Shown here piece by piece: positions 1 through 8,616 of a stretch of 64,000 nucleotides of DNA. Under the pieces are notes generated by a model that did no database searches, was not told the DNA's origin, and saw nothing but the letters and a program-made list of their open reading frames with translations. The stretch is taken from assembly GCF_000963925.1 (NCBI RefSeq), contig NZ_BAMV01000002.1, positions 58,480 to 122,479 of the forward strand, in the 5' to 3' direction. Position 1 is the stretch's first letter, and each line of letters begins with the position of its first letter. Made by a program: the position numbers and the translations under genes. This DNA is from Acetobacter cibinongensis. GTDB lineage: Bacteria > Pseudomonadota > Alphaproteobacteria > Acetobacterales > Acetobacteraceae.

Positions 1-108
1 CCAGGTATTTTCAGCCGCGACAAGGAGAGGGCGTGCCTGCGCTGTCACCGCTCCCACGCTGAGGCCGCACACCATAAGGCAGGACAGTAGAGAAACAGGA
101 CACCGCAT
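1..108 (-). CDS. znuA: Zinc ABC transporter substrate-binding protein (ZnuA-like), N-terminal part only
   Basis: Only the first 36 codons lie in the window; the gene runs off the left edge. They encode an export signal (basic start, hydrophobic core, A-Q-A end near residue 25) followed by RPLLVAAENTW, which matches the first beta strand of ZnuA/ZupT-type cluster-9 binding proteins. Such proteins capture Zn(II) in the periplasm and hand it to a ZnuBC permease. The divergent gene at 269 is a Zur-type repressor and a Zur-like palindrome lies between them, which supports the zinc assignment. The rest of the protein, including its metal-binding histidines, cannot be checked here. Confidence 0.6.
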   Translation of the reverse strand, partial: MRCPVSLLSCLMVCGLSVGAVTAQARPLLVAAENTW

Positions 109-163
109 TTATCAGCCTCACACCCAGGACCATACCACATTTTCCGGCAGGCTTTTTATCGTG

Positions 164-180
164 ATGTGATAATATAACAT
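164..180. promoter_or_regulatory. Zur-like operator between znuA and zur
   Basis: ATGTGATAATATAACAT is a 17-bp palindrome with one mismatched pair, centred on position 172. It resembles known alphaproteobacterial Zur/Fur-family boxes (ATGTTATAatATAACAT type). It lies 56 nt upstream of the znuA start and 89 nt upstream of zur, so one bound dimer could repress both genes. The palindrome is seen directly; the regulator assignment is inferred. Confidence 0.6.
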
Positions 181-268
181 ATTCCCTGCAATCATCAAAC
201 CAGCCCAATCTGTTCTTCCTCTTCCTGCTGGCGTATGGTTTGCAGGTCGTGATAATGAATGCTGGCCC

Positions 269-838
269 ATGAAAAACTCTTCACACACATCCCCCATTTT
301 TACCGACCCCCTCACCCCTGCCATGCAACAGTTGCTGGACCGGGCCACAGCGGTGTGTGCAGAGCATGGCGCACGCATGACACCGCAACGGCGGGAGATA
401 CTGGGGCTTATCCTCAGCGCGCAAACTCCCGTGGGCGCCTACGACCTGCTGGAACGTATAAAGGCCCCTGACCGCAAACCCGCGCCGCCAACCGTCTATC
501 GCGCTCTGGACTTCCTGCTGGAACAGGGATTAATCCATCGGATTGAGCGGCTGTCAGCCTTTGTACCGTGCACCCATCTGCTGCATGACCAGCAGACACC
601 CGAATGCACGCATAACCACGATCATGACAGCATGTGCCTCCACACCGCACAGTTCCTCATTTGTCGGAGCTGTCGGAGTGTCACTGAAATTACCACACCC
701 AAAGTGCTCGAGTCCGTTCGACAGGCATGTCGGGATGAGGGGTTTGTCGTCAAAAGCACATCTATTGAAATTGAAGGCCTCTGCGCCTCCTGTGCTGCTG
801 GCACGCCACAGCAGACACCTCACGCTTCTCACTCCTAG
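269..838 (+). CDS. zur: Fur-family zinc uptake regulator (Zur)
   Basis: A 189-residue Fur-family repressor. A winged-helix domain (about residues 30-95, with the family R-M-T-P-Q-R and P-P-T-V-Y-R-A-L-D-F signatures) is followed by a His-rich segment (HNHDHDSMCLH, the expected metal-sensing region) and two C-x-x-C pairs (CRSC and CASC) that hold a structural zinc. It is divergent from a ZnuA-type gene across a Zur-like palindrome, so it is assigned to zinc rather than iron. It would use Zn(II) as co-repressor of zinc uptake and probably autoregulates. Fur or Mur remain formally possible. Confidence 0.85.
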   Translation: MKNSSHTSPIFTDPLTPAMQQLLDRATAVCAEHGARMTPQRREILGLILSAQTPVGAYDLLERIKAPDRKPAPPTVYRALDFLLEQGLIHRIERLSAFVPCTHLLHDQQTPECTHNHDHDSMCLHTAQFLICRSCRSVTEITTPKVLESVRQACRDEGFVVKSTSIEIEGLCASCAAGTPQQTPHASHS

Positions 839-929
839 AAGGCAGCTTCACGCCTTCAGCGTCTAGAAGGTAAGAAGGCCGCTCGCTGTGTGATCTGGTT
901 TGCATAGCAGACTGTAGAGGACACTGGCC

Positions 930-1496
930 GTGAGTGTTTCCCGCAAGTCCCGCCTTACACGCTCCCACACGCCAGATCTTCCTGACCTTGAGTTGCCATC
1001 CTGCACGCGCCCTGCCTCTACAGCAAAACCGGCTCTTGCCGATAAAAGCAAAAGAACAGCCGCGAAAAAGCACAAGACCCACCCGCCCCCGGTACAGACG
1101 GATCTATTTGCACACCCGCTTCCACCACTGCCCCGGCAGCATCTGAACGCACAGGACGTAAGGTTAGCTTACGTGCCGCACGGAACACTGAACCGCCCGC
1201 AGCCTAACGCGTCACAATGGCTCTACCATGTGACAACGCCCAATACGGCAGCTTCTTATTTTGATCACGGTATTGCACTCAGCCGTAAGGCACCACTTTT
1301 AGTAACAGAAGCTGCCGGCATTTCTGCGTGGTTGGCGACATTGCATTCTGATAGTACAGATGCACCGGAACAGACCCAGTTTTGTGTGCTGCGCCTCTAC
1401 CGGAAAATGGTGAGCGAACTTTTGGAACCGGATGCTGACCACACAACACACTTTCAGGCACCCTGTTTCTGGCTGACAACAGCCCCACCTGTGTAA
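930..1496 (+). CDS. Hypothetical protein, basic disordered N-terminus
   Basis: A 188-residue protein starting with GTG. The first ~75 residues are rich in Lys, Pro, Arg and Ser and probably disordered. The C-terminal ~110 residues look folded: W-L-Y-H-V-T-T-P, then a Y-F-D-H-G-I-A-L segment and a hydrophobic helix. The Y-H-V-T start and 'G-I-A-L' spacing recall ADP-ribosyltransferase-like folds, but that is only a weak resemblance and no function is claimed. It lies 91 nt after zur on the same strand, with no obvious strong terminator between them. Confidence 0.6.
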   Translation: MSVSRKSRLTRSHTPDLPDLELPSCTRPASTAKPALADKSKRTAAKKHKTHPPPVQTDLFAHPLPPLPRQHLNAQDVRLAYVPHGTLNRPQPNASQWLYHVTTPNTAASYFDHGIALSRKAPLLVTEAAGISAWLATLHSDSTDAPEQTQFCVLRLYRKMVSELLEPDADHTTHFQAPCFWLTTAPPV

Positions 1497-1629
1497 CTGT
1501 ATGAAACTCTTAAACTCTACGCTGTGTTTTAATAAAACAAGAACAAAAGGGGATCATATTTTATTTTTGATGTTTATGCTTAAGGCTGAATTTCTTTTAG
1601 TCAGGCACTTCTAAAGCCATAATTTTCTG

Positions 1630-1666
1630 AAAAAAAAAGCCAGACCCCATGACAGGATCTGGCTTT
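1630..1666 (-). terminator. Rho-independent terminator of the H1-like gene
   Basis: Read on the minus strand: AAAAGCCAGA, a short loop region, then TCTGGCTTTT running into a further T tract. It lies 25 nt after the stop codon of the H1-like gene. Confidence 0.85.
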
Positions 1667-1691
1667 TCAGCAACGGCTAAGGATTGATGTT

Positions 1692-2339
1692 TCAGCCTTT
1701 GCGACCACGTGTAGCGCGAGCAGGCTTGCGGCCACGTGCAGCTTTACCGGATGTCGCTTTTTCTGCTTCAACAGCTTCTGCTGCCAGGCGCTCATAGCGC
1801 TTACGGCGGCGGGTTTCCTGCACAATACGCAGTTTTTCCACAGCTGACAGAACAACTTTTTCTTCAACCGGAGCCGCAGCAACGCGGGTTTTGCGCGTCT
1901 TTACGGGAGCTTCTTCCACAACGGTTTTTGCCGTTTTGCGGGCAGCTTTAACCGGCTTGGGAGCTTCTACAACAGCACTTGGGCGACGGCCGCGACGCAC
2001 TGGTGCCGGTGCGCTTTCTTCCACAACAGCGGCTGTTTTACGGCGTGTTGTGCGAGCAGGCTTCACAGCAACCTCTTCTACAACCTTGCGGCTGGCACGG
2101 GTTGCTTTTGGCTTTTCTGCTACCGCTTTTTTAGTCGTGGCAGCTTTTGCTGCACGCACGGGCTTGGCAGCAGGAGCAACTTTAACAGCAGCACGGCGGC
2201 CTTTCGCTTTTGGAGCAACTTCTTCTTCCACCACTTCTTTTTTCACCGCAGCCGGGCGGCCACGGCGGGCGGGTGCTGCTGCTACACGGGCGGCTGGTGC
2301 TGTGCGTGCCGTGGCACGGCGCTTTTTGGTATCGCTCAT
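1692..2339 (-). CDS. Histone H1-like Lys/Ala/Arg-rich DNA-binding protein
   Basis: A 215-residue protein of very low complexity, dominated by Ala, Lys, Arg and Val, with repeated blocks such as KAARKTAK and R-R-G-R-P/R-R-G-R-R that resemble AT-hooks. Composition matches bacterial H1-like proteins (AlgP, HctB, BpH1 types) that coat or compact DNA. A less repetitive stretch (about residues 160-190, EKLRIVQETRRRKRYERLA) may form a helix. A good Shine-Dalgarno (AGGGGAG, 2346-2352) precedes the ATG and a strong terminator follows it, so it is a single-gene unit. Expression of such genes often changes with growth phase; nothing here shows that directly. Confidence 0.75.
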   Translation of the reverse strand: MSDTKKRRATARTAPAARVAAAPARRGRPAAVKKEVVEEEVAPKAKGRRAAVKVAPAAKPVRAAKAATTKKAVAEKPKATRASRKVVEEVAVKPARTTRRKTAAVVEESAPAPVRRGRRPSAVVEAPKPVKAARKTAKTVVEEAPVKTRKTRVAAAPVEEKVVLSAVEKLRIVQETRRRKRYERLAAEAVEAEKATSGKAARGRKPARATRGRKG

Positions 2340-2654
2340 TCAAAACTCCCCTGACTCAATTTCCATAAAATTCAGATCATATAAGACTGTTTTAAAATAC
2401 GGCTTTGAAATTTCATACCAAAACCATATTACAGAACACCTCTACGCTCTGAAATATCTAGCCCTACATAACAAAATACCAAGAAATTGCAAAAAATACT
2501 TTCACCTTTACAGAAAAGCGTTCAGCACCAGGGTTACAGGCAGGTCACTTCTCTACGCCTTCGGTCACGCATTCGCGTGCCGCATGGTAAAATGCTACAC
2601 TATCCATTAAGTTTCCCCTGACATTCCGCTTCATGACCCTCAGGACTTCAAAGC
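2340..2654. other. Divergent intergenic region, H1-like gene / mtnA
   Basis: 315 nt between two divergent genes, AT-rich in the half next to the H1-like gene. It must hold both promoters. I saw no convincing operator, riboswitch or small gene. Confidence 0.5.
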
Positions 2655-3761
2655 ATGAAAATCAATGGCGTTCCCTATCGCAGCGTATGGCTGAATGAAA
2701 AAGATGGCTGGTCAGTGCATATCTTTGACCAAACACGCCTTCCTTTCTCTCTGGACATCCTTACCCTGACCACCCCGGACGAGGTTGCGCAGGCTATTTG
2801 CACCATGCAGGTCCGCGGTGCGCCACTTATTGGTGCCGTTGCAGCATACGGGCTGGCACTGGCGCTACGGCAGGATGCTTCAGACACTAGTCTGGAAAAT
2901 CAGGCTACTATGCTGGCAGCCACACGCCCCACGGCCATCAATCTCCGCTGGGCCATTGACCGGATGCTCACATGCCTTCGTCCTCTCACCCCGGAGCAGC
3001 GCGTGGCAAAAGCTTATGCAGAAGCAGAGGCTATCTGCGATGAAGATGCCGCACAGAACGAGGCCATTGGCCGTCATGGGCTGCAAATCATCCGGGATAT
3101 CGCAAAAACCCGTCCAGCAGGGGCGCAGATTAATATTCTGACCCACTGCAATGCTGGCTGGATTGCAACCGTTGACTGGGGCACGGCCCTTGCCCCCATT
3201 TACATGGCGCATGATGAAGGCCTGAACGTGCATGTGTGGGTTGATGAAACACGCCCACGGAATCAAGGTGCTGCCCTGACAGCCTGGGAACTGGGAAGCC
3301 ACGGCGTGCCCCATACTGTTATTGCGGATAATGCAGGCGGCCACCTGATGCAGCATGGCAAGGTGGATATGGTCATTGTCGGCACCGACCGTGTAACCCG
3401 GAACGGAGATGTTGCGAACAAGATTGGCACTTACCTGAAGGCTCTGGCTGCACAGGATAACGCCATTCCATTTTGGGTAGCCCTCCCCTCCACCACCATT
3501 GACTGGACGGTGGCCGATGGCGTTCAGGAAATACCTATTGAAGAACGCGCTGCATCAGAAATTACCCATGTGGCTGGCCGGGACCCGCAGGGTACGCAGA
3601 CCACCGTGCAAATTACGCCTGATGGCAGCACAGCCGCCAACCCTGCCTTTGACGTCACACCTGCCCGTTTGGTTACAGGATTGGTAACCGAGCGCGGCTG
3701 CTGCCCTGCAACAGCAGAAGGCCTGAGAACCCTTTTTCCGGAAAGCAGCCCCTCGGCCTAG
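2655..3761 (+). CDS. mtnA: S-methyl-5-thioribose-1-phosphate isomerase
   Basis: A 368-residue protein of the eIF2B-alpha/MtnA family. It isomerises 5-methylthioribose-1-phosphate to 5-methylthioribulose-1-phosphate in methionine salvage. Family hallmarks are present: M-Q-V-R-G-A-P near residue 50, the T-H-C-N-A-G catalytic cysteine motif (~residue 165), the E-T-R-P-R-N-Q-G loop, and [18 protein letters not shown] with the catalytic Asp. Length is normal. No other methionine-salvage gene is adjacent. The ATG at 2655 is close to the family's usual N-terminus. Confidence 0.95.
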   Translation: MKINGVPYRSVWLNEKDGWSVHIFDQTRLPFSLDILTLTTPDEVAQAICTMQVRGAPLIGAVAAYGLALALRQDASDTSLENQATMLAATRPTAINLRWAIDRMLTCLRPLTPEQRVAKAYAEAEAICDEDAAQNEAIGRHGLQIIRDIAKTRPAGAQINILTHCNAGWIATVDWGTALAPIYMAHDEGLNVHVWVDETRPRNQGAALTAWELGSHGVPHTVIADNAGGHLMQHGKVDMVIVGTDRVTRNGDVANKIGTYLKALAAQDNAIPFWVALPSTTIDWTVADGVQEIPIEERAASEITHVAGRDPQGTQTTVQITPDGSTAANPAFDVTPARLVTGLVTERGCCPATAEGLRTLFPESSPSA

Positions 3762-3888
3762 GCCTGCTCCCTGTAGCGCAGGCAGCCATGCGTTCACCCT
3801 TTCTTGACGCATGGCCCGCCCGCTCCGATAAACAGACCGTGAACCAGCAACCCGGTCTCCCCCAGGCTATTTTGGCAAAGGATGCCCC

Positions 3889-4383
3889 ATGTCACAGACG
3901 AAAATAGAAACCCCGACAACCGATTTTCTGACGGCTCATGGCATACCTTATACAATGCATGACTATGACTATGTGTCAGAACCGGGGAAAATTGGTATTC
4001 AGGCAGCAGCCGGAATTGGTATCGACCAAGAGAAGGTCTTTAAGACCCTGATGGTTGAAATTGATAAAAAGCAGATTGTGTGTGCCGTCATTCCTGTGCA
4101 CCAGAAGATGAATCTGAAAAAAGTTGCAGCCCTCTTCGGTGGCAAAAACGCCAAGATGCTGAATGCTGAGAAAGCAGAGGCGCTGACAGGTTTTCAGGTT
4201 GGTGGCATCAGTCCATTCGGGGCCCGTACACAGGTGCCAGTCGTATTTGAGACCGCAGCCCTCCGGCAGGACATCATGTATATTAATGGCGGTGGACGTG
4301 GGCTTGTTGTGGGGCTGGACCCCAAACAGGCCATCGCCTGTGTAAACGGCCAGACAGCCGACCTGACAGTGGAAGCCGCCTAA
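3889..4383 (+). CDS. ybaK: YbaK/EbsC-type aminoacyl-tRNA deacylase
   Basis: A 164-residue single-domain protein of the YbaK/ProRS-insertion family. Such enzymes hydrolyse mischarged Cys-tRNA(Pro). Visible family features are an invariant lysine in E-K-V-F-K-T-L-M, the V-I-P-V-H strand, the K-x-x-x-L-x-G-G-K helix and the conserved G-G-I-S-P-F-G segment. Length agrees with stand-alone YbaK. It starts 127 nt after mtnA on the same strand with its own leader, so co-transcription is uncertain. Confidence 0.92.
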   Translation: MSQTKIETPTTDFLTAHGIPYTMHDYDYVSEPGKIGIQAAAGIGIDQEKVFKTLMVEIDKKQIVCAVIPVHQKMNLKKVAALFGGKNAKMLNAEKAEALTGFQVGGISPFGARTQVPVVFETAALRQDIMYINGGGRGLVVGLDPKQAIACVNGQTADLTVEAA

Positions 4384-4526
4384 GCCCAGACCAACTAGAG
4401 GGGCAAAAAAGCGACAACCCTTACGGAAAATCTGCTCCCCTCTTTTCCCCCGCAGCAGAGCGGCTTATGCATAAACCAAATGATAACTCCGGACTGTCCG
4501 GGGTGATGTGTCTGGATGGAGACAAG

Positions 4527-5417
4527 ATGTTACGCAGGTTCTCTGTTATCTTGCTAGCTCCGCTGTGCCTTGCAGCGTGCGCAACCAAACCAACCCCGGG
4601 CGCAGCCCCAACGGCAACAGGCGCTTCAGGCACCGGGTCTTACGGCTATAATGCGCATGTGCCAGATTTTGCCACACGCAATTACACCCCCTTTAACAGG
4701 CAGGATGTGGTGGCTATTGCCATGCGGGAATGGCGCCTGTTCGGCAGCCCGGTCAATGATGATGACCCTGAACTACGACCAGAACCCCAGACCGCTGCCA
4801 TAAAACCCGAGCGCGCCCCCGGCCTGTGGCAACGGGTGGGCGAGTATTGGTGGATTGGTATGGACCCGGACACGACGGAAGCGTCCTGGACCGGCAAACA
4901 TGATGGCAATGGTCGCCTGACCGACTTTGTGCATGATGGAAATTACGCGTGGTCCGCCGCTTTTATCTCCTATGTCATGCGGGTAGCGGGGGCAAACAGC
5001 CGTTTCCCCTACTCTCCTAACCACGCAACCTACATTAACGCTGCGGCGGCTGGTCAATCTCCTGTTCTGCGGGCGCATGACCCAGCGGAATATACCCCAA
5101 AACAGGGTGACCTGATTTGTGTTGGCCGTGGCCGTGCCAAAACAGCCGTGCAGTTTTCCAGCCTGCCAACGTCCTACAGCTTCCCGGCTCACTGCGGTTA
5201 CGTTGTGGCAACGGGGCAGCATGGTCAGCCTTTTGGCAACCAGATCAGCATTATTGGCGGCAATATAGATGACGCAGTTGCCCTGACCCACGTACCAACA
5301 GACACACAGGGCCGCATTTCATCCCCATCTGGCAAAAGCTATGACAGCCGTTACCCTTGGTGTGCCGTACTGGAAGTGTTGTTTGATGCGGAAGCGGAGC
5401 CAGACGCAGGGCTCTAA
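4527..5417 (+). CDS. DUF2272-type lipoprotein
   Basis: From the ATG at 4527 this is a 296-residue protein. I prefer that start to the upstream ATG at 4467 because GGAG lies 6 nt before it and the protein then begins directly with a lipoprotein signal (M-L-R-R, hydrophobic core, L-A-A-C lipobox with Cys18). The rest matches the DUF2272 pattern of a CHAP/NlpC-like fold: a Trp-rich segment, Y-A-W-S-A-A-F-I-S-Y, a G-D-L-I motif, and a late His/Asn region (A-H-C-G-Y-V-V). It probably acts in the periplasm on peptidoglycan or at the outer membrane, but its substrate is unknown. Confidence 0.75.
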   Translation: MLRRFSVILLAPLCLAACATKPTPGAAPTATGASGTGSYGYNAHVPDFATRNYTPFNRQDVVAIAMREWRLFGSPVNDDDPELRPEPQTAAIKPERAPGLWQRVGEYWWIGMDPDTTEASWTGKHDGNGRLTDFVHDGNYAWSAAFISYVMRVAGANSRFPYSPNHATYINAAAAGQSPVLRAHDPAEYTPKQGDLICVGRGRAKTAVQFSSLPTSYSFPAHCGYVVATGQHGQPFGNQISIIGGNIDDAVALTHVPTDTQGRISSPSGKSYDSRYPWCAVLEVLFDAEAEPDAGL

Positions 5418-5439
5418 AACCCCGCCTCTGGAAAAACCG

Positions 5440-5847
5440 TTAAGCCTGCCGCCAGGGCAGCCCTGCATGTTTCCACCCTGCCATGCTGCCCCTATGGCCC
5501 GCAGAATCAAGCGGGCCTTCAAAGCCATCCGCTACATTATAAACTGTCGCATACCCAGCCGCCTGCGCTGCCTGGGCCGCAGCACGGCTGCGTACCCCTG
5601 AGCGACAGATAAAATAAACAGGGGCATCCTGCCGCACCCCAACCTGCTGAAGATCCTCAGCAAAACGCGCATTGGGCGTGCCATCCATATCCTGCCAGCT
5701 TACCAGCGCCAAACGTTGCGCGAGGCCGCTTAGGTCTGGCGCACCCACCAACTGCCATTCCGGCATGGTGCGTACATCCACCAGCACCGCCCGGTCATTT
5801 CTCTGAAGCTCAGCCCAGACCTCAGCGGCAGAGACATCTGCTATCAT
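5440..5847 (-). CDS. Rhodanese-domain protein
   Basis: A 135-residue single-domain sulfurtransferase counted from the ATG at 5847; AGGAGC lies 5 nt upstream, so this start is preferred over the ATG at 5868. It has a V-L-V-D-V-R-T-M-P-E-W strand-turn and the active-site loop C-R-S-G-V-R-S, whose Cys would carry the persulfide. It converges with the DUF2272 gene and is divergent from cysK, so a link to sulfur metabolism is plausible but not shown. The physiological acceptor is unknown. Confidence 0.88.
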   Translation of the reverse strand: MIADVSAAEVWAELQRNDRAVLVDVRTMPEWQLVGAPDLSGLAQRLALVSWQDMDGTPNARFAEDLQQVGVRQDAPVYFICRSGVRSRAAAQAAQAAGYATVYNVADGFEGPLDSAGHRGSMAGWKHAGLPWRQA

Positions 5848-5962
5848 CGTGTTGCTCCTGTTTGGCAAATAAGAGTTTTTGCATCACGCTGTAACCCGCT
5901 TTACTCTTAAACCAGCACGCAGCACACTGCACATGCTGTACACGACAAGAAGGTGCAACTGG

Positions 5963-7003
5963 ATGACTGAAAGCACTATTTCCACCCCACTCCCCGGCTG
6001 GACCTCAGCTTCTGCCTCCATGCCGCTGGCTGTAGGGGGCACACCCCTTATCCGCCTGCGTAAAGCGTCCGAGGCAACAGGCTGTGAGATTTACGGCAAG
6101 GCAGAATTCATGAACCCAGGTGGTTCGGTTAAAGACCGCGCTGCTCTGGCCATTATTGAAGATGCTGAACGCAAAGGCCTGCTTAAACCCGGCGGCACTC
6201 TGGTTGAAGGCACCGCAGGCAATACCGGTATTGGCCTTACACTGGTTGCCAATGCGCGGGGCTACCGCTGCATTATTGTTATGCCGGAAACGCAAAGCCG
6301 TGAAAAAATAGACTTCCTGCGCATGATCGGCGCAGACCTGCGCCTGGTGCCCGCCAAACCTTACAAAGACCCCGGTAATTACGTGCATGTCTCTCGTCGC
6401 CTGGCGGAAGAAGGCGGATATGTGTGGGCCAACCAGTTTGATAATCTTGCCAACCGCGAGGGCCATCGCCACACCACTGCACCAGAAATCTGGCAGCAGC
6501 TTGAGGGGAAGGTCGATGCCTTTACCTGCGCCTGTGGCACTGGCGGCACTCTGGCAGGCATTGCCCTTGGTTTGCAGGATGCCGCACAGAAAGCTGGCGT
6601 GAAGGCACCCCACATCGTACTGGCAGACCCAGAGGGATCCGGGCTGTACGGCTGGGTGAAAAGCAATGACCTGTCAGTACAGGGGTCTTCCATTACGGAA
6701 GGTATTGGCCAATCCCGCGTCACCGCAAATCTTGAAGGTGCACCCATTCAGGATGCAGAGCGCATTCCTGACCCGGAGGCACTGGAGATTATTTATAGCC
6801 TGCTTATTGATGAAGGGCTTTCAGTCGGCGGGTCTTCTGGCATCAATGTCGCCTCTGCCATACGCACAGCCCGTAAGCTTGGGCCGGGGCACCGTATTGT
6901 AACTATCCTGTGTGATGGCGGCGCACGGTATCAATCCAAACTGTTCAACCCGGAATTCCTGCGGAGCAAGAACCTGCCCGTTGCACCATGGCTGGACAAA
7001 TAA
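5963..7003 (+). CDS. cysK: Cysteine synthase A (O-acetylserine sulfhydrylase)
   Basis: A PLP enzyme of the cysteine synthase/CBS family, 346 residues from the ATG at 5963. That start has AAGAAGG nearby; the upstream in-frame ATG at 5879 would add 28 residues unlike the family. The PLP lysine lies in N-P-G-G-S-V-K-D-R-A, the phosphate loop in G-T-A-G-N-T-G-I-G, and a C-G-T-G-G-T-L-A-G loop follows. It makes cysteine from O-acetylserine and sulfide. The C-terminal extension after G-S-S-G-I-N is typical of alphaproteobacterial CysK. Its last 16 nt overlap the next gene. Confidence 0.92.
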   Translation: MTESTISTPLPGWTSASASMPLAVGGTPLIRLRKASEATGCEIYGKAEFMNPGGSVKDRAALAIIEDAERKGLLKPGGTLVEGTAGNTGIGLTLVANARGYRCIIVMPETQSREKIDFLRMIGADLRLVPAKPYKDPGNYVHVSRRLAEEGGYVWANQFDNLANREGHRHTTAPEIWQQLEGKVDAFTCACGTGGTLAGIALGLQDAAQKAGVKAPHIVLADPEGSGLYGWVKSNDLSVQGSSITEGIGQSRVTANLEGAPIQDAERIPDPEALEIIYSLLIDEGLSVGGSSGINVASAIRTARKLGPGHRIVTILCDGGARYQSKLFNPEFLRSKNLPVAPWLDK

Positions 7004-7473
7004 AACACTCTTTACACATCACCTCCTGCCGCGCTTTTGCGGCGGGAGGACTTGCTGTAGTGGCTGGCTGTACCTCTGTTCATGCCCCACGCCCGGACAC
7101 CACACACTCACAAAGCTCTACGGTTGCACTCTGTCAGGTACTCAACGGACAGGATATGCTGTCTGTCACGCTCATGTTCGGGCTAACCCGTCCCAACGCG
7201 CCAAACGTCACGCAGGCTGAGTGGGATGCTTTTTTACATAATACCGTAACGCCACGTTTCCCATCAGGCTTATCCGTTCTGGAGGCATCCGGCCAATGGC
7301 AGGATAGAGAAACTGGGCGGATTATTCAGGAACCCTCACGGATAGTGCAGGTCATAACGCCCTTCACACCCGGCCTTGCAAACAGCCTCAATACAATCCA
7401 GAACACTTACGCAAAACGCTTTCAGCAACAATCTGTTGGGCTGGTTATAAAGCCCGTATGCGCCAGTTTTTGA
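6988..7473 (+). CDS. DUF3574-type exported lipoprotein
   Basis: A 161-residue protein whose ATG lies inside the end of cysK (16-nt overlap), implying translational coupling. It has a signal peptide with a V-A-G-C lipobox. The mature part shows the DUF3574 pattern: a hydrophobic strand with M-F-G-L, then T-P-R-F-P-S-G-L-S-V-L-E-A-S-G-Q-W and a late I-V-Q-V-I strand. Function is unknown. Its link to cysK may be positional only. Confidence 0.75.
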   Translation: MAGQIKHSLHITSCRAFAAGGLAVVAGCTSVHAPRPDTTHSQSSTVALCQVLNGQDMLSVTLMFGLTRPNAPNVTQAEWDAFLHNTVTPRFPSGLSVLEASGQWQDRETGRIIQEPSRIVQVITPFTPGLANSLNTIQNTYAKRFQQQSVGLVIKPVCASF

Positions 7474-7547
7474 ACACAAAAGGGGATGGCAGCAACAAAG
7501 CCACCATCCCACCGTAGTGAAGTCTTGCAGGGTAAGAAGCGAAGCCC

Positions 7548-8135
7548 TCAGATCTGTTCAATGCCCGATGCTGCGTTATCTAATATAGCAGCAATTTTCG
7601 CTTCAACATCCCCATCAAAGCTGCCATTGCGCAAGCGCAGGCGCAAAGCAGTTTTCAGGTTCTCCATGGCACGCATAACGGGCATGGGCACATTCCGGCG
7701 GCCTCCCCTGCCCTCCTGATCTGTCATGGCAGCGCGGGCCAGAATACTTTCCGTCACACCCGGATTGGCTGCCAGAAACTCCGCTCCTTCATCTGTTATA
7801 CAATAGCTCTTACGGCCATTCTCATCGGTCGGTCGAATGTAGCCTGCTTCTTCAAGCCAGGTGAGAGTTGGGTAAATTACACCTGGGCTAGGCGTATAAC
7901 TACCGCCAAATTTCTCTTCGATAGTTTTAATCAGTTCGTATCCGTAGGTCGGTTTTTCAGCAACAAGGCTCAAAACCAGGTGTCTTATTTCACCGTAATC
8001 AAAAAGCCTCGTACGGCCTTCCCCATGGCCTCTGCCCCGACCGTGATGGTGCCGAAAACCAGGAGAACCCTGCCGGCCTTCAGGAGAAAATGTGTGGCGG
8101 TCAAAACCGCCTGGGTGTCTATTTCTATGTTTCAT
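7548..8135 (-). CDS. PadR-family transcriptional regulator
   Basis: A 195-residue regulator from the ATG at 8135. An upstream in-frame ATG (8171) would run through a palindromic operator-like region and is rejected. The N-terminal ~40 residues are rich in His, Gly and Arg (G-F-R-H-H-H-G-R-G-R-G-H-G-E-G) and may bind metal or nucleic acid. The PadR winged helix follows (Y-G-Y-E-L-I-K-T-I-E, S-P-G-V-I-Y-P-T-L-T-W-L-E), then a C-terminal helical dimerisation segment. It probably represses itself through the CGATATAT repeats upstream; no second target is obvious next to it. Confidence 0.88.
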   Translation of the reverse strand: MKHRNRHPGGFDRHTFSPEGRQGSPGFRHHHGRGRGHGEGRTRLFDYGEIRHLVLSLVAEKPTYGYELIKTIEEKFGGSYTPSPGVIYPTLTWLEEAGYIRPTDENGRKSYCITDEGAEFLAANPGVTESILARAAMTDQEGRGGRRNVPMPVMRAMENLKTALRLRLRNGSFDGDVEAKIAAILDNAASGIEQI

Positions 8136-8140
8136 GATTC

Positions 8141-8180
8141 TCGATATAATTCCCGATATATCGTATGTCAAGATATATCG
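8141..8180. promoter_or_regulatory. CGATATAT repeat cluster, putative PadR operator
   Basis: Just upstream of the PadR start lie TCGATATA (8141-8148), the perfect palindrome CGATATATCG (8154-8163) and GATATATCG (8172-8180). Their position and symmetry suit autorepression by a dimeric PadR protein. The sequence is seen; the binding is inferred. Confidence 0.55.
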
Positions 8181-8616
8181 GAATAACGCAATTCCGATAG
8201 CCTTATCAATCTCATTTCCGCATGAAAACTAGCGCCTAAAATCCAAGCAACACTTTGTTTTAAAGTCTTTTTCGTAAGGGTTTACGCAGGACGACTGCTC
8301 GAGTCTTCCCGTGCTTCCATCACCTGTAACTCTTTCTTCCCTCCTTTCCACACGGCGAAAGAGGACCACAGAGTATTTCTTGTTATGGGAGGTCGAACGC
8401 TCAGTGCCCTCATTCAGGCACCCCATTCTGATTTGCCAAAATGTATGGAGAACGACCCTATAGAGCGTTGATTGTGACCTACAACCAGAAGGCACAGAAC
8501 ACTCTGAGTGGCGCACTGGCCACACAAAAAATGCGTGGCCGATGAAAGGCCACGCATTTTATATGCGAGATAACAGTTTTTAGACTGGATTATAGCGTTA
8601 GAACGCCAAACCTCAC
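8172..8616. other. Intergenic region between PadR gene and TonB receptor
   Basis: About 445 nt. It contains the end of the PadR operator region and, at 8528-8560, the terminator of the TonB receptor gene. A 98-codon minus-strand frame (8229-8525) has no recognisable features and runs up to the terminator; I do not call it a gene. Confidence 0.4.
8528..8560 (-). terminator. Terminator of the STN-type TonB receptor gene
   Basis: A perfect 13-bp stem (AAAATGCGTGGCC / GGCCACGCATTTT) with a 7-nt loop, about 57 nt after the receptor stop codon. The A/T ends would let it work in both directions. Confidence 0.88.

Noticed and set aside
8229..8525. A 98-codon minus-strand frame between the PadR and TonB receptor genes.
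   Set aside because: No domain, poor composition, and it abuts the terminator of the neighbouring gene.
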